DNA from: JANSWP01 sp041941305 | GTDB lineage: Bacteria; Bacteroidota; Bacteroidia; Chitinophagales; Saprospiraceae | Direction of reading: 5' to 3' | Assembly: GCA_041941305.1 (NCBI GenBank) | Contig: JBGTQJ010000009.1 | Location: 124,001 to 188,000 of the forward strand | Length of the DNA stretch: 64,000 bases | In this document: piece by piece, positions 47,220 to 55,778 of the stretch | How the letters are laid out: each line of letters opens with the position of its first letter | Numbering within the stretch: the stretch's first letter is position 1 | Made by a program: the position numbers and the translations under genes | The notes under the pieces: model-generated | Database searches by the model: none | What the model was told of the DNA's origin: nothing | The model's input: the letters and a program-made list of their open reading frames with translations, nothing else

Positions 47220-47425
47220 ACCGACAACAAAAATATGTAATTAATTGATTTCAAATCAATTAATTGGTTGATTTAGGTAAAAATTGAAGGCTGTAAGTCG
47301 TCAATTTGAAATATGGTATTTTCTTCCGTTTATTGACGACTAATTAAATCCTTGATTTTTAAGGTTTTATCCATATTTCAAAGAACATTTTATTTTAAAG
47401 TCGTTCAAAATTCAATCAGCGACGA
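47220..47425 (-). promoter_or_regulatory. CRISPR leader region
   Basis: The 206-bp AT-rich stretch between cas2 and the first repeat is the expected leader for leftward transcription. It contains a perfect 13-bp palindromic repeat (AATTAATTGATTT, 47239-47251, inverted at 47253-47265), 19 bp from the first repeat, and a 10-bp inverted pair AGTCGTCAAT / ATTGACGACT (47296-47305, 47332-47341). These may bind proteins during spacer acquisition or regulate array transcription. Confidence 0.7.
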
Positions 47426-47689
47426 CTATAAAAATTGGTCGATACTCGCTTTTTCCTTTCCAATAATCTGCTTATTCAACCAATGTTTGTCTCGATTTTG
47501 GAAAATAATGAAACTATCGGTTTGAACATCCATTATTTGTTTTGCCTCATGAATCAACTTTTTTAAGCGGACCTCCGAAATCTCACCTTCAAAGACGCTA
47601 TTTTGAATCCAATGAAGATAGCGTCTGCAAAGTTTCAACATTTTAGGACACCGTTTGCTCTCCACATCATAAACTGCAATTACATACAT
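47426..47689 (-). CDS. cas2: CRISPR-associated endonuclease Cas2
   Basis: 87 aa from the ATG giving MYVIAVYDVES, the canonical Cas2 start with the conserved Asp8; an 18-residue upstream extension is unlikely. The segment YLHWIQNSVFEGEISEVRL is typical of Cas2. With Cas1 it forms the spacer-integration complex. It is last in the cas operon and adjoins the leader. Confidence 0.95.
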   Translation of the reverse strand: MYVIAVYDVESKRCPKMLKLCRRYLHWIQNSVFEGEISEVRLKKLIHEAKQIMDVQTDSFIIFQNRDKHWLNKQIIGKEKASIDQFL

Positions 47690-47706
47690 TTTTAAGAGAA
47701 ATGAAA

Positions 47707-47790
47707 AGTTAGAGCAGTGTGATAGTGAGAATTGTTCATACATTCTTTATCTAACTCATTCATTGCGCTCACTATCTCACCGCTCCAACT
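47707..47790. repeat. Long imperfect hairpin between cas1 and cas2
   Basis: A 23-nt arm at 47707-47729 (AGTTAGAGCAGTGTGATAGT plus GAG) pairs with 47768-47790, with 3 mismatches. It fills nearly the whole gap between the cas1 stop and the cas2 start and would fold in the operon mRNA. Confidence 0.65.
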
Positions 47791-47797
47791 CCCTGTT

Positions 47798-48805
47798 TTA
47801 CCACCAAATTTTAAAAGGTTGATAATCTGAATCCATTCCTAACAAATATTTGGCAATTTTATAGCATTCCAGTCTTACCAAATGCCGATAACTGACTTTC
47901 TTATCCAATTTTCGATGATGAATGGTCTGTTGCAATCTTTCTTCCCAAGCGCTCACAAAAACTTTTCTGCCGGATTCCGACAAAAAGCAGGCCTTATCTA
48001 TGAAATCAAAATGCGGAAGTCGTAGCTCTCTACGATTACACAACCGAAAAAGTAATCGGTCAACTAAAATGGGCTTAAAAACTTCAGATACATCCAAACA
48101 CAAACTGTACCGCCTAACACCTGGCTCATGTAAAAAACTAATTGTGGGATTCAATTGAGAATTGTAAACCGAATCCAGACAAAGCGAATAACACATGGAA
48201 TTACCAAAACTTACCAATGCATTTAATTCGTTTTTTGGTGGACGTTTCCTTCTGCCTTCCCAGGCATAACCTTCTATAATTTCCTCAAATGCAGAATAAT
48301 ACACCTGCCTGCAATTCCCCTCTATCCCCATTAGTTCGGGAACCTTTTGTGTTTTAGGAATGACTCCTCTCAACTGATCTAACTGGTCAATTTGAGCCTT
48401 CACCTCCTTTCCTCGATTCCCATAGTATCTTAGGTTTTTGAGCATATTAAAGGTTGCCCCTTCCACAAATGCCTTTGCCAACTTGAGTCGATGCTTTTTG
48501 GACCGATATGCATCCGATTGAGCAATCAATAACTTCCCAGCCAGCAAATATTCTTTGGGACTGAAGGATCCAGTGTAATGCTCATAATAATCGAAAAAAT
48601 GAACCGGAATTTGATTGCGTCCCAAAAAATTATACATCGCGCTATTGGCATCCACACTTCCAAAAATATACAATGCGCTGACTCCAGTAACCGGTAAATA
48701 GCGCGGTTTCTGGGGAACTCCATTTTCTCCAACTGGTTCAAACTTCAAGGTATGATCTTTCCGGCTCATCCGCCCGGGATTGAATAAGTAATAGGCTTTT
48801 TTCAT
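47798..48805 (-). CDS. cas1: CRISPR-associated endonuclease Cas1 (type I-B)
   Basis: 335 aa. The N-terminal beta domain opens KKAYYLFNPGRMSRKDHTL, typical of type I-B Cas1. The helical catalytic domain contains the metal-binding glutamate in ELMGIEGNCRQ and the histidine and aspartate in FLHEPGVRRYSLCLDVSE. All three metal ligands are intact. It integrates new spacers together with Cas2, with Cas4 trimming prespacers. Confidence 0.97.
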   Translation of the reverse strand: MKKAYYLFNPGRMSRKDHTLKFEPVGENGVPQKPRYLPVTGVSALYIFGSVDANSAMYNFLGRNQIPVHFFDYYEHYTGSFSPKEYLLAGKLLIAQSDAYRSKKHRLKLAKAFVEGATFNMLKNLRYYGNRGKEVKAQIDQLDQLRGVIPKTQKVPELMGIEGNCRQVYYSAFEEIIEGYAWEGRRKRPPKNELNALVSFGNSMCYSLCLDSVYNSQLNPTISFLHEPGVRRYSLCLDVSEVFKPILVDRLLFRLCNRRELRLPHFDFIDKACFLSESGRKVFVSAWEERLQQTIHHRKLDKKVSYRHLVRLECYKIAKYLLGMDSDYQPFKIWW

Positions 48806-48828
48806 GATGGCATTTGAGAGAATGAGAA

Positions 48829-48872
48829 GTGAGAATGTGAGAGAATGAGACTTTAGCCTCTCACCGTCTCAC
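48829..48872. repeat. Hairpin between cas4 and cas1
   Basis: GTGAGAATGTGAGAG (48829-48843) pairs with CTCTCACCGTCTCAC (48858-48872) with 2 mismatches around a 14-nt loop. The GTGAGA/TCTCAC words are shared with the hairpin on the other side of cas1. Confidence 0.6.
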
Positions 48873-48875
48873 TTT

Positions 48876-49388
48876 CTAAACAAAACAAAATTCGTTGAAA
48901 GCACAATTGCGGCAATAGCTTTTCCGCACCAAATCGGGGCAGGAAGTAAGATTGATAATACGCTCAATCTCTGCTTCCCAACCTATGATTTCAAGGCGAT
49001 CCACTGCAGTCAATTTTACAGTTTTAGTTTTTCGTTGTTTCGGGTATTCGATAATACCAGTTACCTCCGGTATCCCTTTTCGCTCCAATTCGTATAGATA
49101 GTATTTCACCTGAGCTACATGAGCATGTTCCAGCTTTGGACTTTTCTTGACTTCTCGAACAGTGTTGGTCGATGTGTCAAAATGATCAATTTTGAGATTG
49201 CCGAGGTTGAGCTCCCGCCATTTTTGGGGTCGGCGTTCATAGCTTGTTTCGCCGATGTGTTTGCCCTCTGCCACCGCCTGGCTGTTTTGTTCCATCCGGA
49301 TGTGGTGATGGTGTAGCCAGAGTTTGCGGTGGCAAAGGTGGAGGTAGGAGATTAAGGTGCCGGAGGTTCCTTTTGATATTGCATTCAT
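48876..49388 (-). CDS. cas4: CRISPR-associated exonuclease Cas4
   Basis: 170 aa. An N-terminal cysteine in SYLHLCHRKLWLHHHH and a C-terminal cysteine cluster (CPDLVRKSYCRNCAFNEFC) form the Fe-S site. The PD-(D/E)XK nuclease core is seen as KIDHFD, REVKKSPKLE and QVKYYLYELE. Cas4 processes prespacers before integration. It precedes cas1 and cas2. About 260 bp of its 5' part are duplicated 0.7 kb upstream, beyond an antisense Uma2 gene. Confidence 0.95.
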   Translation of the reverse strand: MNAISKGTSGTLISYLHLCHRKLWLHHHHIRMEQNSQAVAEGKHIGETSYERRPQKWRELNLGNLKIDHFDTSTNTVREVKKSPKLEHAHVAQVKYYLYELERKGIPEVTGIIEYPKQRKTKTVKLTAVDRLEIIGWEAEIERIINLTSCPDLVRKSYCRNCAFNEFCFV

Positions 49389-49420
49389 TTTGCATTAAAT
49401 TTGTTGGCAAATCAGGTTTT

Positions 49421-50017
49421 ATGATTACAGACATCAATCAATTAGACCTTTCCAAAAAATACACTTACGCCGACTATCTCACCTGGCAATTTGATGATAT
49501 GGTGGAATTAATTCGAGGTAAAGTTGTCCGTATGTCACCCGCACCAGGAACTTTGCACCAATCCAATTCAAGTGATTTACATATCATTATTGGAAGTTAC
49601 TTGCGAAATAAAAATTGCAAAATTTTCAGTGCCCCTTTTGATGTCCGTTTACCATTGCCACCTGAAAAACAAACTGATTCAAAAATCAATACAGTTGTCC
49701 AACCCGATATTTGCGTCATTTGTGATTTAGACAAATTGGATGACCGAGGTTGCAAGGGCGCACCTGACTGGATTATCGAAATCCTTTCCAAAGGAACTGC
49801 CCAAAAAGACCTCACAGACAAGTTTGAAATTTACCAACACGCCGGTGTCCGCGAGTATTGGATTGTCCACCCAAATGAAGGTACACTGCTACCTTACCGC
49901 CTTAATGAAAAGGGTCAATATCAATTGTTTCGACAAACTCCCTATACCAGCGGCGAAAAAGTACCTGTTGGGATTTTTCCTGATTTTAAAGTTGATTTGG
50001 GAGAGGTTTTTGGGTGA
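49421..50017 (+). CDS. Uma2-family (DUF820) putative endonuclease, antisense within the cas operon
   Basis: 198 aa from the ATG at 49421 (MITDINQLDLS). Uma2 signatures: ELIRGKVVRMSPAPGTLHQ, VVQPDICVICDLDKL, APDWIIEILSKGT and KFEIYQHAGVREYWIVHP, including the PD...E-x-(L/I)-S core of the restriction-endonuclease-like fold. It is transcribed against the cas genes and lies between intact cas4 and a partial cas4 copy. Uma2 genes occur in many copies in cyanobacteria and other phyla; their role is unclear. It looks like cargo inserted into this locus. Confidence 0.9.
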   Translation: MITDINQLDLSKKYTYADYLTWQFDDMVELIRGKVVRMSPAPGTLHQSNSSDLHIIIGSYLRNKNCKIFSAPFDVRLPLPPEKQTDSKINTVVQPDICVICDLDKLDDRGCKGAPDWIIEILSKGTAQKDLTDKFEIYQHAGVREYWIVHPNEGTLLPYRLNEKGQYQLFRQTPYTSGEKVPVGIFPDFKVDLGEVFG

Positions 50018-50084
50018 AAAAGATTACATAAATTGTGCATCAACTTTACCATCAATAACTCCTCCCAATCAGTTTTTTCCCCTG

Positions 50085-50346
50085 TTACATGAGCATGTTC
50101 CAACCTTGGACTTTTCTTGACTTCTCGAACAGTCTTGATCGATGTGTCAAAATGATCAATTTTGAGATTGCCGAGGTTGAGTTCACGCCATTTTTGGGGT
50201 TGGCATTCATAGGTCGTTTCACCAATGTGTTTGCCCCCTGCTGCCAATGCCTGGCTGTTTTGTTCCATCCGGATGTGGTGATGGTGTAGCCAGTGTTTGG
50301 GGTGGCAGAGGTGGAGGTAGGAGATTAAGGTGCCGGAAGTCATCAT
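50085..50346 (-). pseudogene. Truncated cas4 copy (N-terminal part only)
   Basis: From the start codon to about residue 87 the translation follows the intact Cas4 (SGTLISYLHLCHPKHWLHHH, then KWRELNLGNLKIDHFDTS and REVKKSPRLEHAHV), then similarity stops abruptly near 50085. The C-terminal nuclease motifs and cysteine cluster are missing. It stands where cas4 would be expected, directly after cas7. Confidence 0.88.
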
Positions 50347-50397
50347 TTTTTTTTTAACGTGTTAAGTTTTAACGGTTCTATTAGGTATGGTTTACAA

Positions 50398-51519
50398 CTA
50401 TACAGTTTGTAATTGGTTTTCAAATTCAAACACGCTCATCATATCAACCAATTTTTGTTCTGCATTATCAATTGCATCTGCTGAGCCAACAGCTCCTTGA
50501 ATAAATCCTGAACAAGATGGTGTAACAAAAATATCTGCCTTTGCAGTTTCATCAATTCTTGGAATTGCTGCCTGTCTATCAATATCTTCTCGTAATTCCC
50601 CTCGAATCGCATATGCAATTTGATTGGCATTATCACTAATAGCAATAGCCAATGTTTCCATTAAACTAAATGTTCGAGATTGGTTAGAAGTAATTCGCCA
50701 ATTAATTAAGGCATTAGCCAATGAGGGAATAATTTTTTCACGTTTCTCTTTTGGCAATACTAAACATTTTCCAAAAACGTTTTTACTTTCTTTCCAACCA
50801 TTTTTTCGTAACTTATTTTGCACAACTTCCGAGATTTCTAACTCTATTTGATTTAGAGAAACACAGAATAGCGTTCTTAGATCAATGGCTATATCATAAA
50901 CAAAAAGACCTGTCGCACGTGTTTGAGAGTCAGGTTTGTAATAATGAGCAGATAGAGATGCTGTTTCAGGGTCAGCTAACCATTTATCTAATTCGGCTTT
51001 GGATAACTCTTTTTCCTGTTTACCAGATTTCACGAAAACTCTTATGTTATTTACTCCTTCTTTTGTCAGTTCTGAATCACTCGTTTTAAACTTGGCTGGT
51101 TGTCCTTTCCTATCAAAATTTGCAGCTTCCTTCTGTCTTTCCAAACCACCTAACAAAGGGTGTAAAGGACGCATTGCAGAGATTGATAATGGGCTTCTAC
51201 GTTTAACAGTTAGACTTTCTCCTTCTGCCCTCATGTAACCTCCAATTAACTGGTCAACAAAAGATGGATCGCATGGATGCCAAGGCTGTTTCATATCTCT
51301 TTTCTTTCCTTTTATTTCATAATTAAATGTTATTGCAGCGTAAGGAACATTAAGCTCAGAGGTTAAACTTTCAATTACAGAACGTTTTACTTGTTGACCA
51401 CTTGAATAAGCCATTTCTCGACCAAATTGAGGGTCACGATAAGATTTTTGCCCATTTTGGACACCAAAAACTGTATGTTCTGCATGACGCAAGGCTCTCA
51501 AATAAATATATGGTTTCAT
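50398..51519 (-). CDS. cas7: Cas7/Csp1-type backbone protein (type I-B, PGING variant)
   Basis: 373 aa. The opening YIYLRALRHAEHTVFGVQNG and the SGQQVKRSVIESL region fit a Cas7/DevR-family RAMP; ATGLFVYDIAIDLRTLFCVS and TSNQSRTFSLMETLAIAIS are in the usual places. It polymerises along crRNA in Cascade. Its neighbours (csp2-like large subunit and Cas5) indicate the Porphyromonas-gingivalis-like PGING subtype of I-B. Confidence 0.88.
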   Translation of the reverse strand: MKPYIYLRALRHAEHTVFGVQNGQKSYRDPQFGREMAYSSGQQVKRSVIESLTSELNVPYAAITFNYEIKGKKRDMKQPWHPCDPSFVDQLIGGYMRAEGESLTVKRRSPLSISAMRPLHPLLGGLERQKEAANFDRKGQPAKFKTSDSELTKEGVNNIRVFVKSGKQEKELSKAELDKWLADPETASLSAHYYKPDSQTRATGLFVYDIAIDLRTLFCVSLNQIELEISEVVQNKLRKNGWKESKNVFGKCLVLPKEKREKIIPSLANALINWRITSNQSRTFSLMETLAIAISDNANQIAYAIRGELREDIDRQAAIPRIDETAKADIFVTPSCSGFIQGAVGSADAIDNAEQKLVDMMSVFEFENQLQTV

Positions 51520-51539
51520 TTCTTAAATTTTAAAGGTTT

Positions 51540-52988
51540 TTAAATTGATTTCTTGAATTGATATTCAAAGCGAATCAGAGTAATGAATAGAGGAAACAAA
51601 TCAGAGGGTAATTCAATGATTGCTCTGTCCTTAACGGATTTGAAAACTTGAGCTACCGATTTCTCCTTTTTCAAAATATCTGTAAGCTTATCAAGGAAAT
51701 TTTTTTGATTTTTTGCTGACAAGGTATCTGCAATTAATTGTTTATTGACATTCACTCGTGTGTCGATTTTTTCAAAATCTATTAATGCTTGTGCTACTTC
51801 TTCTGCCAAAGCATTTAGTTCTTTTTTGTTATTTAGCATAGCTATTATCCAAGTTTTAAAAATTTGAAAATTTCTTATTTCACCATTGAATTTGTCCTTC
51901 ATTTTTTGCAGGCGAACTTCAAATTCTTCGGCAGTTTCATTCTTTTTTACTTTGATATTTGGATTAGAAAATTTGTAGTCTTTGCCCTGGGCGTATTTTG
52001 CTGTTCCAACAGGCATGAACGCTCTTAACTTGTTAGGCTCCAAAGCTTTCAAGCCAATTACACCTAATTTGCATGCATTTTTAAGATTATAAAAGGTAGA
52101 ATAGAGTTGCTCAAAACTCTTATGGTTTTGTCTCTTTGTTGGTAGTTGATATAGTTCTCCTTTTAATCTAATTAGATTTCTAACTTTTGGTAATTGGATA
52201 TTGATGAAACCAAGTGTTGTGTTGGTTTTTGAAAGGTTATATATATAAGCAATGATAATTTGTTTTGGGTATCTCCTTGATAGTGCAAATATTATTTTAA
52301 CCCAATCAATTGTTGGGATTACTAAAACCTCTTTAACTTTTTCAGGTTTAGGGTCAAATTCAGCTAATGGATTATCTGGATGGAAATACTCTCCAAAAGC
52401 ATGGTTTATCCAATGTCCGTTCCACGTTTCTATTTGTTTATCTTTTATGTTTGGCGTTTGAGAGAGATATTTTCTATAGTACTTCCATCCATCAAAAATT
52501 GACCATAACAAATCTATTTCATCTATTAGAATAATTCCTCCTTCAACCCTAATTCCCAAGCCTTGACCTATCCATGATGCATACATATCTTCTGGAGAAA
52601 TGAACTCTGGCATACTTGTAATTTGACCAGATGTTGTACCTTCATTGTCTTTTGTATAATAACCAACAGCTGTATTACCCCCAACTTCACCATTTCCTAT
52701 TTTTTCGTGAAGTTCATTCAATTTTTTTATCCTCTGTTCCCTAATTTTGTTTAAAGGTCTGAATAGTTTATTTGGATTTTCAATTTTGTGCTTTTTGAAT
52801 TTTGCTCCACTCTCTGCAAATAATTGGTCAAAAGGACTACTATGAACAGACATAAAGAATTTTTCATTATCAAAAAACAAAGGAAATAGCACTTCATCAA
52901 AAAATTGACGAGCAGAATAATCATCCGATAATTTGTTTTTTTTCCGATATATTTTTAAAAATTTATTACCTATATAACTTGTGTACAT
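51540..52988 (-). CDS. csp2: Csp2-family large subunit (Cas8-like, PGING variant)
   Basis: About 482 aa from the ATG at 52988 (MYTSYIGNKFLKIYRKK), which lies directly after the cas3 stop; an 8-residue upstream start overlapping cas3 is possible. No strong catalytic motif is visible, as expected for Cascade large subunits that recognise the PAM. Identification rests on size, operon position between cas3 and cas7, and resemblance to the Csp2 family; sequence motifs are weak. Confidence 0.72.
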   Translation of the reverse strand: MYTSYIGNKFLKIYRKKNKLSDDYSARQFFDEVLFPLFFDNEKFFMSVHSSPFDQLFAESGAKFKKHKIENPNKLFRPLNKIREQRIKKLNELHEKIGNGEVGGNTAVGYYTKDNEGTTSGQITSMPEFISPEDMYASWIGQGLGIRVEGGIILIDEIDLLWSIFDGWKYYRKYLSQTPNIKDKQIETWNGHWINHAFGEYFHPDNPLAEFDPKPEKVKEVLVIPTIDWVKIIFALSRRYPKQIIIAYIYNLSKTNTTLGFINIQLPKVRNLIRLKGELYQLPTKRQNHKSFEQLYSTFYNLKNACKLGVIGLKALEPNKLRAFMPVGTAKYAQGKDYKFSNPNIKVKKNETAEEFEVRLQKMKDKFNGEIRNFQIFKTWIIAMLNNKKELNALAEEVAQALIDFEKIDTRVNVNKQLIADTLSAKNQKNFLDKLTDILKKEKSVAQVFKSVKDRAIIELPSDLFPLFITLIRFEYQFKKSI

Positions 52989-52989
52989 A

Positions 52990-55182
52990 TCATATGAAAA
53001 TTTCAGGTTCAACTAATTCTAATCCATATTTTAAATGGTCAAGCTCCGCTTGTGGTATCACAAAAGGATAAGAGCCATGTTCTAATTGTTCGTATTTGTT
53101 TTTAAATCTTACCATTGTTTTAGCACTGACAGGGATTTCCATAGGTACCCGGTCAGACCACTTAGCGGCTAAGTATTTTTCTCTGTCGCATCTTAAAATG
53201 CATGTAGCTGACTGTATTTCTAAGGCTTCAACTATCACGGCGTTACGACGATGACAAAGCTCTTTAATGCGGTAGTGACCATCGTGAAAAATTAAATGGA
53301 CATCAATTGGCTTGGTATCCAGAGAAGGATAAACAGTATCTATTTTTTTTTGTAAACTCCGTTCTTTCAAAAGAGAATTCTCCTCTAATTGTTCAAAGCT
53401 CGATTTTAAAATATCTGCTGTATAAGGCAAAGCACTGCCATTTAAATTAATGACATGGACAGGTTTATATTTGCCAATTGTTTCTTTTGAACGTTTCCTG
53501 TTCACTCGTCCAAAACGTTGAATCAAAGAGTCCAAAGGAGCTACTTGGGTAATCATCCTATCAAAGCTAATATCTAAACTAACTTCCACCACCTGTGTAG
53601 AAATGACAAAACATGGTGTTAATCCGTTACCATACCTATCAGAGCCGTCACCATTAAACTCAGTTTTTAAGCGATTTTCCAATGCTATTCGGTCACCTCT
53701 TCGGAATCGACTGTGAATAAGCATCCTTGGAATATTTGGAAACTTATTAGACAAGCGGATAAATTCTTCTTGGGCTTTTTTTACTGTATTAAAAATGACT
53801 AGTACCTTTTCTTTTTGAGTAAAAGCAGTTTCCAAAACAGCATCAATCCCCGTTTCATCCTTCATTTTATGAACTATATGCCTGTCAAACCCATCTAAAA
53901 TATCATCTTCTAATTTGACTTCATAAACTTTACCGTTTGCTTGCAGTAACTGAAGAATCTCATTATAAAGTAGAGATGGCATAGTCGCCGTTCCAATATG
54001 GAGACGACAATCTAACCTTAAGAGTGTTTTAATAATTTCTAAAACCATTGAGCGACCAACATCAGAATAGGTATGAATCTCATCAAAAATCACATCTGTT
54101 CCCATTAAATCAAGCATCATACTTTCAAATTCAAAGGTTCCAAAAATAATTGATGCTAACTGATGGGGTGTCAAAACTTTGACTGCTGCACCGCCAAAAT
54201 GTTGAAGGCTTTTTGCATCGTTATCTCCCTTTACTAAAAGTGCTGAAGTTGAATGTAAAACACGAACTTTGAAATCAACATTTGGATTGTCATTCTTTAT
54301 ATCATCCTTTATTCGTTCATACATAGCATTGATGGAAGCCTGGAAAGGTAGAGTGTAAAAAATTCTACCCTTGCATCTTTTTAACAAAAAGTCAGTTTTC
54401 CCGGCACCTGTTGGTGCAATTACCAATGTATGTTTTCTTTTATCAGTCGTATCAATTCGGGATAAAGGATATAAATCACTTTCACGATTAGGATTTCTGT
54501 AAAAACTCAAATCAGGGACTGCAAAAAGATCTTTTAATTTTCCATTCAAACCAAAAGAAAAAGCTGAAGCAAAGTGGTCTGCTGACATCAATAGCCCTCT
54601 CAATGGAGACCATCCCAATGGCTTTTTTTTGCAATAATTCAATACATATTCTAAATTTTCTTCGGCTTCGTCCAAAGGTATCGGTCGAATATCAATGTTA
54701 TCAAAGTTGAATTGTCTTAGAATTTTCAATCCATAAAGTGACCACTTTTCCCATGCAATTAAATGGTTTTCTAACCAAAAACCATCATTATCTTCTAAGT
54801 CAATAATGCCTCTTAAGCTTTTGTCATTCTTAATTGATTTATGGTGTGCTACTACCATATCTATTAAATCATTCCATTCGTCATTTGGGAATAAGGATAG
54901 AAATCCCAACGATGATAATTCGTGTCGGTGTGTATAATTCCATTCATCTTTTTCAATTAACGATTTATAATCCTCTACAGAATTAATTTTATATTGAAAA
55001 TGAACATGGGCTTTTCCTAAGTCATGTAAAGCAGCTGCTTTTACTGCTAATTTTTCATCAAATTTGAATTGATAGTTCTCTGCAAAGACTTTAATTGCCC
55101 AAGCAACATGTTGAGTGTGTTGTAGTAGTGTTGTTCCTCCTCGGTCTTTACTTTTTGCCAATATTTCGTTTAAGGATTTCAT
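52990..55182 (-). CDS. cas3: CRISPR-associated helicase-nuclease Cas3
   Basis: 730 aa. The N-terminal HD nuclease shows LQHTQHVAW, ALHDLGKAHVHF and VAHHKS. The superfamily 2 helicase has Walker A APTGAGKTDFLL, DEIH box FDEIHTYSD, TATMP, and motifs V/VI in STQVVEVSLDISFD and QRFGRVNRKR. All key residues are intact, so the locus should be able to degrade target DNA recruited by Cascade. Confidence 0.96.
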   Translation of the reverse strand: MKSLNEILAKSKDRGGTTLLQHTQHVAWAIKVFAENYQFKFDEKLAVKAAALHDLGKAHVHFQYKINSVEDYKSLIEKDEWNYTHRHELSSLGFLSLFPNDEWNDLIDMVVAHHKSIKNDKSLRGIIDLEDNDGFWLENHLIAWEKWSLYGLKILRQFNFDNIDIRPIPLDEAEENLEYVLNYCKKKPLGWSPLRGLLMSADHFASAFSFGLNGKLKDLFAVPDLSFYRNPNRESDLYPLSRIDTTDKRKHTLVIAPTGAGKTDFLLKRCKGRIFYTLPFQASINAMYERIKDDIKNDNPNVDFKVRVLHSTSALLVKGDNDAKSLQHFGGAAVKVLTPHQLASIIFGTFEFESMMLDLMGTDVIFDEIHTYSDVGRSMVLEIIKTLLRLDCRLHIGTATMPSLLYNEILQLLQANGKVYEVKLEDDILDGFDRHIVHKMKDETGIDAVLETAFTQKEKVLVIFNTVKKAQEEFIRLSNKFPNIPRMLIHSRFRRGDRIALENRLKTEFNGDGSDRYGNGLTPCFVISTQVVEVSLDISFDRMITQVAPLDSLIQRFGRVNRKRSKETIGKYKPVHVINLNGSALPYTADILKSSFEQLEENSLLKERSLQKKIDTVYPSLDTKPIDVHLIFHDGHYRIKELCHRRNAVIVEALEIQSATCILRCDREKYLAAKWSDRVPMEIPVSAKTMVRFKNKYEQLEHGSYPFVIPQAELDHLKYGLELVEPEIFI

Positions 55183-55187
55183 GAATA

Positions 55188-55769
55188 TTAGCTTAAGGTT
55201 TGGCGAATTGGATTTCCGAATACCTTTAATTGACCATACATTTCTTTTACATCATCGAAGCGATTATATCCAACTTTGAACATAGCTTCCTTATCTCCAT
55301 TAAAAAGCAATTCAAAACCATCTATTTTATCTAATTCACGTTCTGAAAGAGTCAATAATTCATTGGGCAACATCACATCTTCATTTCTACAAAGACAGAT
55401 ATGTTCTTGCATTGCTTTTTGAGCGTCCTTGATATTTTCGAAGGCTAAGTACAAATGTGGTTCAACCATAACACCTCGATCAATTATTGAAAGGTTAGTC
55501 TTCCATTTTCCTTTTTCTCTTTTGGCTGTGAAGCCACCTTTTGACCAAGTCCTCTCTTGTTGAACATCAATCCCTAAATAGTTAACCCGATGTCTTTTTA
55601 TTCTTTGGATCCCCTTAGTACTTAGTAATTCAGGAAATAATTTTTTTTCCATTCCCTCCACAATGGAAGGTGTTAAAAACTGCTGACTAAAAGTTTCTTT
55701 ATCTCGAACTGCAGTCCAAGGTTTGATAAACCCAAACTGTCCCGTATATTTTATTACAAAATATTCCAT
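55188..55769 (-). CDS. cas5: Cas5-family protein (type I-B, PGING variant)
   Basis: 193 aa. The start VIKYTGQFGFIKPWTAVRD and the segment SIVEGMEKKLFPE, followed by RIKRHRVNYLGIDVQQER, fit Cas5 of the PGING group, which caps the crRNA 5' handle. It lies 5 bp upstream of cas3 and 9 bp downstream of cas6. A glycine-rich end is less evident than in other Cas5 proteins. Confidence 0.82.
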   Translation of the reverse strand: MEYFVIKYTGQFGFIKPWTAVRDKETFSQQFLTPSIVEGMEKKLFPELLSTKGIQRIKRHRVNYLGIDVQQERTWSKGGFTAKREKGKWKTNLSIIDRGVMVEPHLYLAFENIKDAQKAMQEHICLCRNEDVMLPNELLTLSERELDKIDGFELLFNGDKEAMFKVGYNRFDDVKEMYGQLKVFGNPIRQTLS

Positions 55770-55778
55770 AGTTTTTAT

